Shown in pieces: positions 54,210-62,595 of a DNA stretch of 64,000 nucleotides. The translations under genes and the position numbers were made by a program. Origin of the DNA: Demequinaceae bacterium (GTDB lineage Bacteria > Actinomycetota > Actinomycetes > Actinomycetales > Demequinaceae). The first letter of the stretch is position 1. Each line of letters begins with the position of its first letter. The notes under the pieces were generated by a model. The model was not told where the DNA came from. It saw nothing but the letters and a program-made list of their open reading frames with translations, and made no database searches. Location of the stretch: contig JAFGBM010000002.1 of assembly GCA_016933155.1 (NCBI GenBank), positions 112,568 through 176,567 of the forward strand. Reading direction: 5' to 3'.

Positions 54210-57200
54210 GTGTCTCGGTTCGTGCATGCGATTCTTTGCGTCCCAAGATCGATTCGAAACCGAGGAGTCGACGGATCTCGGGCGATGGCACACAGTTCTG
54301 TTGCGTCTCGACCGCGTTGCTCCCCTTCGGAGTGGGGCCTCGTAGTACGTGTAGCAATGGTGTTCGCCCTTGGAGTTGTGGCTCTTCCCCTCGTGTCTAC
54401 CCCGTCCGTAAGCGCAACCACAAAATCCATTGACTGTGCGGCCTTAGGTGTAAGTGCTCCTCGATGCAAGGTTCTCAAGGCAGCAGAGGAGGCCTACAAC
54501 CAGGAAGTGAATTACGGAAATGAAGCCGGATGGGGACATAGTACGCACGGGCCGGGGCTGACGGACGCCAAGGAAATAAACTCGATCGTCGATGTAACCC
54601 ACGACCGCGCACAGACCGACTGCAGCGGATTCACCAGTTATGTGTACTACACAGGTGCGGGAATTTGGATTCACGGTCGCACCGCCTATCAGATCAGCAA
54701 AGTCGTAAGGCTTTCGGGAGAAGAGGAAGCGCTTCCGGGCGATCTTGTGTTCTGGGGGGATGAGGACTCAAGTAGCGATGAGTGGACGTTTGAAGGTCAC
54801 CACTATGACGTGACACACGTTGCCCTCTACGTTGGCAACGGTGAGATCATCCACTCCAGCAGCTACAACCTGCCGATAAAGTGGGCGGATGTCTATGGAA
54901 CAGACATTCCCACGAATCCGACTACGGGGGCGCACTATCGGCTGGGCTTCTTCCGGCATCCAGGTCTACCGACCGTCGACCAGATCGACGATGTCGACTT
55001 CAACAGAGATGGAAAGCACGATGTATTGCGGATGTATGGCCCACCCACTGGGGACCCGGATGACCCAAGCGGTTGGGACATTCTCTACTCGCATGACAAT
55101 AGGGACCTTACCGAGGACGAGAAGGCCAACCACTCGCTCTACACCGAGGTAAGTCCCTCAGGGGTGATGCTGTCGGATGGTGACTTCTCCTTTGTTGATT
55201 TCGACCACGATGGGGATATCGATGTCCTGTGGATGACGGGCACCACCACCGCTGGCCTGATCGGCCAATACGGGTGGAACGTCGCCGAGAACCGTCTTGA
55301 GTCCTATCCCGACGGAAAGCCAGCTTTTGGAAATCCTCATCTTGTCTACAACTCCAAAGTGACCTCGGCGAATTCGGACATTCTGATCGACGATATCAAC
55401 GACGATGATTTCCCCGACGTGCTCATCACGAGAGGGGCGGAGCACTTCGACCGAAATGGGTGGGAGGTCGCCTACGGCACTGGAAACGGTTTCACGGAAT
55501 GGCAGCAAATCGGTGATTTCACTGAGAAACTCACCTACGGGGAAATGGCCATCATTCAAGTGGGAGAGGATGAGGCTCTCGACTTCCTGTGGAACCGTGG
55601 AACTCCAGGCGATCCGGATTGGCGCGTAGCCTATGGAGAGCAGGGCGAGAGAGGACTCCATGATACGGATCCGGTTCTTGACGGGTATCCACTCGGTGAT
55701 TCGCTGAGTCCTGAACTCCAAGAGGACTATGACCTCTGGCGTGACGCCAACCGCCCGCTCCCAGAGAATCCCATCGTTGACTACTCTTTTGATGGCGATG
55801 ACAGGCCCGATCACCTCTACATGACGGGTGACAACACCACCAGTATCGAAGCGTCAGGATACAGCGGCTGGGTGATCTCGCTGACGCTTCCCAATGGCGA
55901 GAGAGGCGAGTTGACGCGGGCCATCAACTCGGCTGTGACAGAGTCCTCTGGGGACATCCAATTCCATGACTTCACGAACGATGGTCTGGTCGATGTCCTC
56001 TGGATGACGGGTGGCGAATCATCCATCAAGGATGGTTGGCAACTTGCGGTGAACAACTACACATGCACGACACCATTGGTAGAGGGGCAACCTGGGTATC
56101 CCGGATGCGCCTCTGAGGACCCGCCGAAATTCGGCGGGTGGAACGAGGTCTCGGACTCGAAGGTGACGACTTCTCAGCATGATGTTGCCTTCATCGATCT
56201 CAATGGCGACGGATACGACGACGTGTTGTGGACGGCGGGTGTCGATACCGATGGGTACTCGGGGTGGTACGTCAAGTACAACGAGTGGAAGACCAACGAA
56301 TCCTTCACCGGTGGATGGGTAAAGATCAGCGACGCGACCGAGACCATCGCGGGTGGAACGGTCTTGGTGCAGGACGTGAATGACGACCAGATCAACGACC
56401 TCGCCCGACGCAGCATTGACGGCACGTGGACGGTCATGTACGGGGCGTCCTCCGCGCTCAGCGAGATAGAGGACCTCGGTAGCACCTATGTGCCTGGAAC
56501 CCTGACCTCCGCAGAAATCGTGGTGGACAAAGAACGTGATCTTGGTGAGGTCATCCGGGGTTATGACTTCACGGGTGATGGCGAAGACGACGAATTGTGG
56601 ATGACGGGAGAATTGGGTTCGAACGACGGCGAGGGCTGGTGGTTGAGGGCAGGCCTCGGGGACGGAGAATACACGCCGTGGGCTTGGGTGTCGCCATCGG
56701 GAGTGGCGTTGGGGCCGGAGGATGTGTCCTTTGCCTTCGTGGATGAGGACTCGAAGACAGACGTGGTGTGGTTGACGGGCGAAACATCGACATCCGCGGA
56801 ACACTATGGAATGGAAGTGGCATTCAGCAACGTGGACGTCGAACTAATCGGTGATACCTATCAGGTGTCGGGCAATTTCGCTGGCGGCTGGCCAGGGTTC
56901 AGGAACACGGGCGTAACGACCGATCAGGATCAGTTGCTATGGGGGGATTTCGACGGGGACGGCAAGGATGACCTGTTGTGGACGGCGACAGGATCGGATG
57001 GCACCCACTCTGGGTTTGAGGTGATGTTCAACCAGGTGGTGAGTCAGGAGGCGTCCTCAACCGGGTTCACGGGGTGGACCCGGGTATCGGAATCGACGGC
57101 GACGGTACTGGGTGACGGAGTGTTGGTTGGGTATGTGGATGGGATGATCGATCCCGCTCTCCCATCGGACACCACCTCCGACCTATTGTGGTTCGACCAG

Positions 57201-60200
57201 ACCGAGCAGGCATGGATGGTGGCGCAAGGAAAGCCCGGAGACACGACCGCAGGCTCGTGGGATCCTCCACTTGAGGTCACGTATCCTGCGGATCAGGATC
57301 GGGCCGCGGCGTTGTATGGCCAATGGGCGGACAGGCGGACGGAACGCAGCGGCGTGGTGGTTGAGGGTGAATTCGATGGGGACACGAATCATTCCGATCG
57401 GTTGTTGATGACGGGGGATCCTGGGGCCAATGACGGTTCTCGCTTGACGGGGTGGATGCTGTCACCCGGGCTTGAGGTGGATGCATCGGGTGAGATGGTC
57501 TATGGGCCGTGGGAGAAGGTGCGATCGACAGGGGTGTCTCCGTTGACGCACGATGTTGCGATCGTGGACATGACCGGCGACGGCTTGCTGGACGTTTTCT
57601 GGACCACGGGGGTGAAGAGCGCCAACGATCCCCCAGTTGACGGCCATTGGGGATGGAACCTGTCAGTGAACAGGATGACTGTGCCTGGATTCGAGGACAT
57701 GGGTCCGTGGAAGCCACTGGAACTGGGCGGAAAGGAATCGGGGACGACGTTCTCCTCGGGTCTGATTGCCGTTGGGGACTTCAATAGTGACGGTCGGGGC
57801 GATGTTTTGTATACGGAGGAGACGGCAACCCCCAATTGGTACGTGTCCTACAACAAGATCAGCGATATCAATGCCCCCAAGATGGAGTATTGGGACACCA
57901 TCACCAGTGACGGTTTCGTCGATCTCAACGACCTCATCGATGGCACCGCTTACCCCAAGATGGTTATCACCGACGTCAACGGCGACACCACAGACGACAT
58001 CGCTTGGACCACCGACGGCACTAACTGGAGCGCCCGTTACGGGAGCAAGGGATTGGCTATCGGGGCGGAGGAGGTCGCGGTTGGGGATGTCGCAATCAAG
58101 CTCGAACAGCAGCTTGTCGCGACGCGAACGGCCCTAATCGGAGACTTGACCAAGCAGGTTCAGTACGACATCAATGGCGACGGGATTCTTGACATGCTCG
58201 TCATGACCGGTCGCGCTGGTCGGAACACCAGCGAGATGATTGCGGGCTGGAACGTCGCTCTTGGCAACGGAATGGTGGGGGATGATGCGCAGGCCGTCTA
58301 TGGTCCGCTGCTCTTTGCCAAGGCAAGCCAGATCAACCCGTATCCCGAGGTAGCACTGAAACCTGAGGACCAGCGAGAGCCGAGTTCAGTGATTATCCGA
58401 GACTTCACCAATGATGGCCTCGTCGATGTCCTCTGGATGGCCGGGGACGATGAGGAGGAGATCGTTCCAGGTCGGGCTCATCGTGGTTGGTATCTCTCAG
58501 AGAACCGGAGTGGGAGCACCGTGGTCGACTTCGGGCCCTGGGTCAAGGTGAGTGATTCGCAGGTACGCGCGAGTGGGGTGGAAGGCGGCGTCGATCTTGT
58601 ACCTGGGGACTTCGACGGCGACGGATACAACGACATGTTGTGGATTGCTGGAGCGTACGAGAGTTCGAGCGGAAACGAGTACAGCGGCTGGTACATCAAG
58701 TACAACGAGTGGTCGAGTTCTGGTGAGGACTTCGCCTTTACAAGCGGGTGGCCCGAGGCCCTATCCGAGGAGACTCTCGACTTCTTCGAGGATCCCGAAG
58801 GCCTAGATGTCAACTTTGCCGAACTGACTCTCTCCAACTCGTCGGCAGCGATCGAAATCGGCGATATCGACTCTGACGGCGCTGACGACATCTCCTGGAC
58901 GATGACCATCGATTCGGAGCCAGAGCGTGTGACGGTCTATGGGCAGCCCACCCCGATCGCCAAGGATCTCGCCCTCGACAGCTCATACGCGCCCGGGATC
59001 TCGACCTCCGCTGAGATCGTCGTGGGGAAGACACGTGATCTTGGTGAAGTGGTCCAGGGTTATGACTTCACGGGGGATGGCGAAGACGACGAGTTGTGGA
59101 TGTCGGACCAGCTCGGTACGGGTACCGACGAGGGATGGTGGTTGAGAGCCGGTCTGGGGGACGGGACGTTCACGACCTGGGCTCGGGTGTCGTCATCCGG
59201 GGTGGCCTTGGGACCGGAGGATGTGTCGTTTGCTTTGGTGGACGGGGACGTGAAGACGGATGTGGTGTGGTTGACGGATACCACGTCTACGAGCGAATCA
59301 CACTATGGGATGGAAGTTGCGTTCAGTGACGTGAGCGTGGACGCCAGCGGCGAGGTGCCGGTGGTGACGGGGAGTTTCTCAGGCGGCTGGCCCCGCTTCC
59401 GTAATACGGGGGTGACAACGGAGGGGGAGGAACTGGTCTGGGGGGACTTCAACGGGGACGGTAAGGACGACCTGTTGTGGATGACCGGTGTGGCATCAGG
59501 CACGCACTATGGGTGGGAAGTGATGTTCAACCAGGTGTCAAGTCGAACCTCGACGACGACGGGGTTCTCGGGGTGGACCCGGGTGTCGGGATTGACGGAG
59601 AAGGTTCGGGCCGACGAGGCGGCCGGAGGCGTGTTGGCGGGGTATGTGGATGAGACGGACCCATCAGCGCCAGGTGCGACGTCCGACCTATTGTGGTTCG
59701 ACGACACCACCGGGTGGATGGTGGTGTATGGGGTTGCCGGTAGTACGGGTCCGTGGGGGGCGCCGGTGTTGGCTCCGGATCAAGATCAGGCGGCTGCTTT
59801 GTATGCCGAGTGGGTGGATAAGCGGGCCGCGCGTAGTGGTGTGGTGGTGGAGGGTGAGTTTGATGGGCAAGCCTATGTTGGGAGGACCAATACACCGGAT
59901 CGGTTGTTGATGACGGGGGATCCCGGGGCGGATAACGGGTCTCGGTTGACGGGATGGATGCTGTCTTCGGGGAGTGTGGACGCTGCGACGGGTGAGGTTA
60001 TCTATGGGCCGTGGGTGAAGGTGCGATCGACGGGGGTGTCTCCGTTGACGCACGATGCCGCGGTTCTGGACATGAATGGCGATGGTTTGCTGGACGTGTT
60101 CTGGACCACGGGGGTGAAGGATCCCGTCAAGGTGGATAGCCACTCGGGGTGGCAGCTTGCGGTCAACAGGATCGACACGGATGACAATTTCGGGCCCTGG

Positions 60201-60614
60201 GCCGCGGTGGAGGTCGGAGGGAAGGAGTCCAGCAAGACGTTCTCCTCGGGGTTGATCACCGTGGGTGATTTCAACGGCGATGATGTCAACGACGTCCTCT
60301 ACTCCGATACCGCGCACACCAACTGGGATGTGGCGTACAACAAGACGGCCATTGACGCCTCGACAGCCACCATGGCCTACTGGACCACGATCGATGACGA
60401 CGCTACCGCCCACCTCGATACTCTGATCGACGGCACTACCAACCCGGCCATGATTATTACCGATGTCAACTCCGACTTCATCGACGACATCGTCTGGACC
60501 ACCGATAGCGGCACCACCTGGTACGTCAGATACGGGGCCGATGCGAGTGTTGATCCGTTCCTTTGGTGGGGGATCGATGGAGTGAGGCAAGCGCGGACGG
60601 ACACCCCAGAGTAG
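54210..60614 (+). CDS. Giant secreted protein: NlpC/P60 domain plus FG-GAP repeats
   Basis: A 2134-aa exported protein. GTG 54210 follows GGGGG; ATG 54285 or 54357 would still keep a signal peptide (VVRVAMVFALGVVALPLVST) with cleavage near SVSA, so the start is uncertain. The N-terminal NlpC/P60 cysteine peptidase has TDCSGFTSYVYY (Cys near 138) and THVALYVGNGEIIHSSSY (His near 203). From ~255 to the end are FG-GAP/VCBS-type repeats with Ca-binding-like loops: DFNRDGKHDVLRMYG, FTNDGLVDVLWMTGG, DLNGDGYDDVLWTAG, DFDGDGKDDLLWTATG. Two ~520-residue blocks are near duplicates. Base composition is visibly lower in GC than argH. There is no transmembrane or LPXTG anchor at the C-terminus. Peptidoglycan hydrolysis combined with a long adhesive propeller array is the likely theme; target unknown. 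Confidence 0.88.
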   Translation: MSRFVHAILCVPRSIRNRGVDGSRAMAHSSVASRPRCSPSEWGLVVRVAMVFALGVVALPLVSTPSVSATTKSIDCAALGVSAPRCKVLKAAEEAYNQEVNYGNEAGWGHSTHGPGLTDAKEINSIVDVTHDRAQTDCSGFTSYVYYTGAGIWIHGRTAYQISKVVRLSGEEEALPGDLVFWGDEDSSSDEWTFEGHHYDVTHVALYVGNGEIIHSSSYNLPIKWADVYGTDIPTNPTTGAHYRLGFFRHPGLPTVDQIDDVDFNRDGKHDVLRMYGPPTGDPDDPSGWDILYSHDNRDLTEDEKANHSLYTEVSPSGVMLSDGDFSFVDFDHDGDIDVLWMTGTTTAGLIGQYGWNVAENRLESYPDGKPAFGNPHLVYNSKVTSANSDILIDDINDDDFPDVLITRGAEHFDRNGWEVAYGTGNGFTEWQQIGDFTEKLTYGEMAIIQVGEDEALDFLWNRGTPGDPDWRVAYGEQGERGLHDTDPVLDGYPLGDSLSPELQEDYDLWRDANRPLPENPIVDYSFDGDDRPDHLYMTGDNTTSIEASGYSGWVISLTLPNGERGELTRAINSAVTESSGDIQFHDFTNDGLVDVLWMTGGESSIKDGWQLAVNNYTCTTPLVEGQPGYPGCASEDPPKFGGWNEVSDSKVTTSQHDVAFIDLNGDGYDDVLWTAGVDTDGYSGWYVKYNEWKTNESFTGGWVKISDATETIAGGTVLVQDVNDDQINDLARRSIDGTWTVMYGASSALSEIEDLGSTYVPGTLTSAEIVVDKERDLGEVIRGYDFTGDGEDDELWMTGELGSNDGEGWWLRAGLGDGEYTPWAWVSPSGVALGPEDVSFAFVDEDSKTDVVWLTGETSTSAEHYGMEVAFSNVDVELIGDTYQVSGNFAGGWPGFRNTGVTTDQDQLLWGDFDGDGKDDLLWTATGSDGTHSGFEVMFNQVVSQEASSTGFTGWTRVSESTATVLGDGVLVGYVDGMIDPALPSDTTSDLLWFDQTEQAWMVAQGKPGDTTAGSWDPPLEVTYPADQDRAAALYGQWADRRTERSGVVVEGEFDGDTNHSDRLLMTGDPGANDGSRLTGWMLSPGLEVDASGEMVYGPWEKVRSTGVSPLTHDVAIVDMTGDGLLDVFWTTGVKSANDPPVDGHWGWNLSVNRMTVPGFEDMGPWKPLELGGKESGTTFSSGLIAVGDFNSDGRGDVLYTEETATPNWYVSYNKISDINAPKMEYWDTITSDGFVDLNDLIDGTAYPKMVITDVNGDTTDDIAWTTDGTNWSARYGSKGLAIGAEEVAVGDVAIKLEQQLVATRTALIGDLTKQVQYDINGDGILDMLVMTGRAGRNTSEMIAGWNVALGNGMVGDDAQAVYGPLLFAKASQINPYPEVALKPEDQREPSSVIIRDFTNDGLVDVLWMAGDDEEEIVPGRAHRGWYLSENRSGSTVVDFGPWVKVSDSQVRASGVEGGVDLVPGDFDGDGYNDMLWIAGAYESSSGNEYSGWYIKYNEWSSSGEDFAFTSGWPEALSEETLDFFEDPEGLDVNFAELTLSNSSAAIEIGDIDSDGADDISWTMTIDSEPERVTVYGQPTPIAKDLALDSSYAPGISTSAEIVVGKTRDLGEVVQGYDFTGDGEDDELWMSDQLGTGTDEGWWLRAGLGDGTFTTWARVSSSGVALGPEDVSFALVDGDVKTDVVWLTDTTSTSESHYGMEVAFSDVSVDASGEVPVVTGSFSGGWPRFRNTGVTTEGEELVWGDFNGDGKDDLLWMTGVASGTHYGWEVMFNQVSSRTSTTTGFSGWTRVSGLTEKVRADEAAGGVLAGYVDETDPSAPGATSDLLWFDDTTGWMVVYGVAGSTGPWGAPVLAPDQDQAAALYAEWVDKRAARSGVVVEGEFDGQAYVGRTNTPDRLLMTGDPGADNGSRLTGWMLSSGSVDAATGEVIYGPWVKVRSTGVSPLTHDAAVLDMNGDGLLDVFWTTGVKDPVKVDSHSGWQLAVNRIDTDDNFGPWAAVEVGGKESSKTFSSGLITVGDFNGDDVNDVLYSDTAHTNWDVAYNKTAIDASTATMAYWTTIDDDATAHLDTLIDGTTNPAMIITDVNSDFIDDIVWTTDSGTTWYVRYGADASVDPFLWWGIDGVRQARTDTPE
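56481..58044 (+). repeat. Internal coding duplication block A of the FG-GAP protein
   Basis: Encodes a ~520-residue block starting PGTLTSAEIVVDKERDLGEV and ending near TDGTNWSARYG. It aligns along its length with 58980-60543, offset about 2.5 kb, including GYDFTGDGEDDELWM, RSTGVSPLTHD and GGKES-TFSSGLI. Confidence 0.8.
58980..60543 (+). repeat. Internal coding duplication block B of the FG-GAP protein
   Basis: Encodes the second block, from PGISTSAEIVVGKTRDLGEV to TDSGTTWYVRYG. Same order of FG-GAP units as block A, with about the same length. The region between the blocks (58045-58979) also resembles the part before block A, so the true duplicated unit may be ~2.5 kb. Confidence 0.8.
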
Positions 60615-60625
60615 GAGAGTCCTGT

Positions 60626-60856
60626 GCGTGCGTCCGGATGTGCGAGAATCGGGGGATCTCTCTTGAGGAGATGTCGGATGAGGAGATGGCAGGGATCTCG
60701 CCCGCGCTCAAGCCGGAGGTGCGGGAGGCGCTGACGGTTGAGGCGGCTTTGGCGTCTCGGGATGGGGTTGGGGGGACGGCGCCAGCCCGGGTCGTCGAGC
60801 AGGGGAAGGCCGCCCGTGCGAGGGTGCGTCACTTCCGGCCCTGGAGTGTGGGGTAG
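60626..60856 (+). pseudogene. argH: Second, diverged copy of the argH 3' end
   Basis: Reads in frame as [16 protein letters not shown]...RHFRPWSVG and ends with the same TAG. It lacks the first ~434 codons of argH and starts 12 nt after the stop of the giant gene. The differences from the functional end are mainly synonymous (for example both end RHFRPW-x-VG), so this copy evolved as a working argH end before it was cut off. It is likely the mark of an insertion at the argH 3' end by DNA from a relative. Confidence 0.88.
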
Positions 60857-61061
60857 GTCACGGCAGGTCCACGCCAGGTGTGACCGGGGCCTCAAATCGG
60901 GCAATTCGTTACCTCTGCCACACTGTGACCTAGCCCACCCGTTTCGCCGGGACAGGCACGGATACCGCGCGGACAATAGAAGTAGGACGAAGAAAAGTCA
61001 AGAGGTAGGAAGTAGTGAGTTAAGACAGGACAACGAGGTCCACGTCGGAGAGGAGGATGTG
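60857..61061 (+). other. Gene-free region before the 50-aa membrane peptide
   Basis: No gene seen. The second half (about 60975-61045) is purine-rich (AATAGAAGTAGGACGAAG), AT-richer than the surroundings, and probably holds the promoter and leader of the small gene at 61062. Confidence 0.4.
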
Positions 61062-61214
61062 ATGAGAACCCAGACGATATCGAGACAATCGATCGGTATG
61101 TTTCTCGCCGCATTCGCCGCCCTCGGGCTCATGGTGTCGCTCAATGTCCAGCACTCGCTCGACATGAGCGAAGCCCCGGGCACGCTTCCCCTGAGCGCAG
61201 GGATGCGTCCATAG
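61062..61214 (+). CDS. 50-aa single-pass membrane peptide
   Basis: A 50-residue peptide starting at ATG 61062 with AGGAGG 5 nt upstream, the strongest ribosome-binding site in this stretch. It has a basic N-terminus (RTQTISRQS), one hydrophobic segment (IGMFLAAFAALGLMVSLNV) and a polar end (SEAPGTLPLSAGMRP). A strong intrinsic terminator begins 8 nt after the stop. Function unknown; it may be a secreted or membrane-inserted small protein. Confidence 0.65.
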   Translation: MRTQTISRQSIGMFLAAFAALGLMVSLNVQHSLDMSEAPGTLPLSAGMRP

Positions 61215-61221
61215 GAAATGT

Positions 61222-61250
61222 GGGGCCCACCAGGGAGGTGGGCCCCTTGT
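61222..61250 (+). terminator. Strong intrinsic terminator
   Basis: GGGGCCCACC (61222-61231), loop AGGGA, GGTGGGCCCC (61237-61246), then TTGT. Perfect 10-bp stem ending the small-peptide transcript. Confidence 0.85.
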
Positions 61251-61285
61251 TCATGCTCCGCTCCAGGTTCCAGGTCTCACCCAGC

Positions 61286-61319
61286 GAACGAGGGGTCCGT
61301 GGTCACGGGCCCCTCGTTC
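61286..61319 (-). terminator. Terminator of the two-TM protein gene
   Basis: GAACGAGGGG... (61286-61301) pairs over 16 positions with ...CCCCTCGTTC (61304-61319), one G-T pair. It lies 30 nt beyond the end of the minus-strand gene at 61349 and can serve both strands. Confidence 0.75.
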
Positions 61320-61348
61320 TCATACTGATGGGGCAGAGTCACCCCAGC

Positions 61349-61675
61349 TCACTTCTTGGTTGCGGGTTTCTTCGCCGGGGCGGCCTTCTTCGTCGGCATC
61401 GTCTTCTCCATCGGAGCGGCAATCGCCTTGGCCCGATTCGCGATCAACAGGGCGAGCAACACCACAAGGCTGATCCCCATGATGATCGAGAACGTGTTCT
61501 CGATCTTGCCCCAACCATTCAACTCAGGGAGACGCCGCCGGTAGACGTCCTGAGTCTCAATGGCGTTCCAGACCTCAAGGATCTCGACGACGAGGACCAC
61601 AGTCGCGGAGACGAGGAAGGCCCATAACGAACACTTACGGATACGGTTCAAGATGGAACATTCATTGATCCCCAT
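61349..61675 (-). CDS. Two-TM membrane protein, paralogue 3
   Basis: A 108-aa protein: short N-terminus (INECSILNRIRKCSLW), span 1 (AFLVSATVVLVVEIL), an external loop (EVWNAIETQDVYRRRLPELN), GWGKIENTF, span 2 (SIIMGISLVVLLALLIANRAK) and a Lys/Ala/Pro-rich cytosolic tail (TKKAAPAKKPATKK). The plan W...span...E-W-AI...Y...W-K-x2-T...span is shared with the next two genes. It begins 3 nt after the stop of the gene at 61679. Function unknown. Confidence 0.75.
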   Translation of the reverse strand: MGINECSILNRIRKCSLWAFLVSATVVLVVEILEVWNAIETQDVYRRRLPELNGWGKIENTFSIIMGISLVVLLALLIANRAKAIAAPMEKTMPTKKAAPAKKPATKK

Positions 61676-61678
61676 GGT

Positions 61679-61963
61679 CTACTTCTCCTTTCTGGCGTAC
61701 TTGGCGATGAGGAGCGCCAACAGGATGGACGCTGAGGTACTCGCGACAGCCGACAGGGTCAGCATGGCCTTGGCCCAGGCCGTGAAGGGAATCCCGGAGG
61801 GGCCCCCGAGGTAGTTGTCCAAGTAGTAGGACGCGTCGAAGTTGGTGAGGTTGAATGCGCCCCACGTCCACATGATGAGGAGGACCAGGAGCACGACCGA
61901 GGAAACGATCGCGGCCCACAGTGCGTACTTCCGTGTGCTTTCCAGGATTGTTGATTCCTTCAT
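61679..61963 (-). CDS. Two-TM membrane protein, paralogue 2
   Basis: A 94-aa protein: MKESTILESTRKYALW, span 1 (AAIVSSVVLLVLLIMWTW), loop GAFNLTNFDASYYLDNYLGG, FTAWAKAMLTL, span 2 (ASTSASILLALLIAKYARK). Same plan as its neighbours. A small hairpin GGTCGG/CCGACC lies upstream at 61987-62003. Cotranscription with the 61349 gene is likely. Confidence 0.72.
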   Translation of the reverse strand: MKESTILESTRKYALWAAIVSSVVLLVLLIMWTWGAFNLTNFDASYYLDNYLGGPSGIPFTAWAKAMLTLSAVASTSASILLALLIAKYARKEK

Positions 61964-62076
61964 TCAGAACCCCCATGTCGGAATAGGGTCGGAGTTTCCG
62001 ACCTTCTCCGACTCTATCGCGATCGAGAATCCCCCTGCCGTATGCAGACGGATGCCCGTGCCGTCGGTTGAACGCT

Positions 62077-62110
62077 GAAGGACCCGCGAGAGCAATCCCG
62101 CGGGTCCTTC
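62077..62110 (-). terminator. Terminator between two-TM paralogues 1 and 2
   Basis: GAAGGACCCGCG (62077-62088) and CGCGGGTCCTTC (62099-62110), a perfect 12-bp stem, 16 nt beyond the end of the minus-strand gene at 62126. Confidence 0.85.
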
Positions 62111-62125
62111 GCTTGCGTCAGGGTG

Positions 62126-62398
62126 TCAGTTCTTCTTGCGAGGAAGCACGAAGAGCACCATCACGATGATGGCGAACGCGAACCCGACGATGACCGTCAA
62201 GGTCTGTTCAAGCTTGCCCCAGAAGTTGGGGTCCCCATAGCAATAGCCCCAGGAGTCCGGCTCGCAGGACGTGTAGTCGATCGCCCCCCAGGACTCGAGG
62301 ATGGTCAAGACGACGAGAAGGGCGATGGTGCCGATGGCGGCGACAAGCGACCAGCGACGGGCCTTCTCGAACGTCCCGTTCTCGGTGAGCTCCTTCAT
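62126..62398 (-). CDS. Two-TM membrane protein, paralogue 1
   Basis: A 90-aa protein: MKELTENGTFEKARRWS, span 1 (LVAAIGTIALLVVLTILESW), loop GAIDYTSCEPDSWGYCYGD with two cysteines, NFWGKLEQTLTVI, span 2 (VGFAFAIIVMVLFVLPRKKN). Clearly of the same small family as 61349 and 61679 (ESWGAID versus EVWNAIE; FWGKLEQT versus GWGKIENT). It has its own terminator at 62077-62110. Function unknown. Confidence 0.75.
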   Translation of the reverse strand: MKELTENGTFEKARRWSLVAAIGTIALLVVLTILESWGAIDYTSCEPDSWGYCYGDPNFWGKLEQTLTVIVGFAFAIIVMVLFVLPRKKN

Positions 62399-62580
62399 GG
62401 GATCTCTCCCCCTTTCAGGGATTCATGAGCGGCAAGTGCCGTCCGCCTTCGACCGTACTGGGTGGACGGCATTCTGTCCTGGCACGAACACGGTGATTTG
62501 GTTTGAGTCTCGAACGGGCATCGAGAGTGGGATCCCTTTCCGCAACGTCGCGCCTAGGTCCACCCACCCCGGAGGCCTGG

Positions 62581-62586
62581 CAGACT
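62581..62586 (+). promoter_or_regulatory. Candidate -10 box of tyrS
   Basis: CAGACT, one base off the recurrent TAGACT, 9 nt before the ATG at 62596. It may give a very short leader. The 62399-62580 region shows nothing else. Confidence 0.3.
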
Positions 62587-62595
62587 GTTCCCATC

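Noticed and set aside
60563..60856. A separate 97-codon gene after the giant gene
   Set aside because: Its conserved part is only the end of argH. The first ~20 codons are the giant gene's end in another frame, so it is a gene remnant.
54104..61061. An integrase or transposase explaining the giant-gene insertion
   Set aside because: I looked on both strands between argH and tyrS and found no recombinase-like frame, terminal inverted repeats or short target duplication. Only the 231-nt argH repeat flanks the insert.
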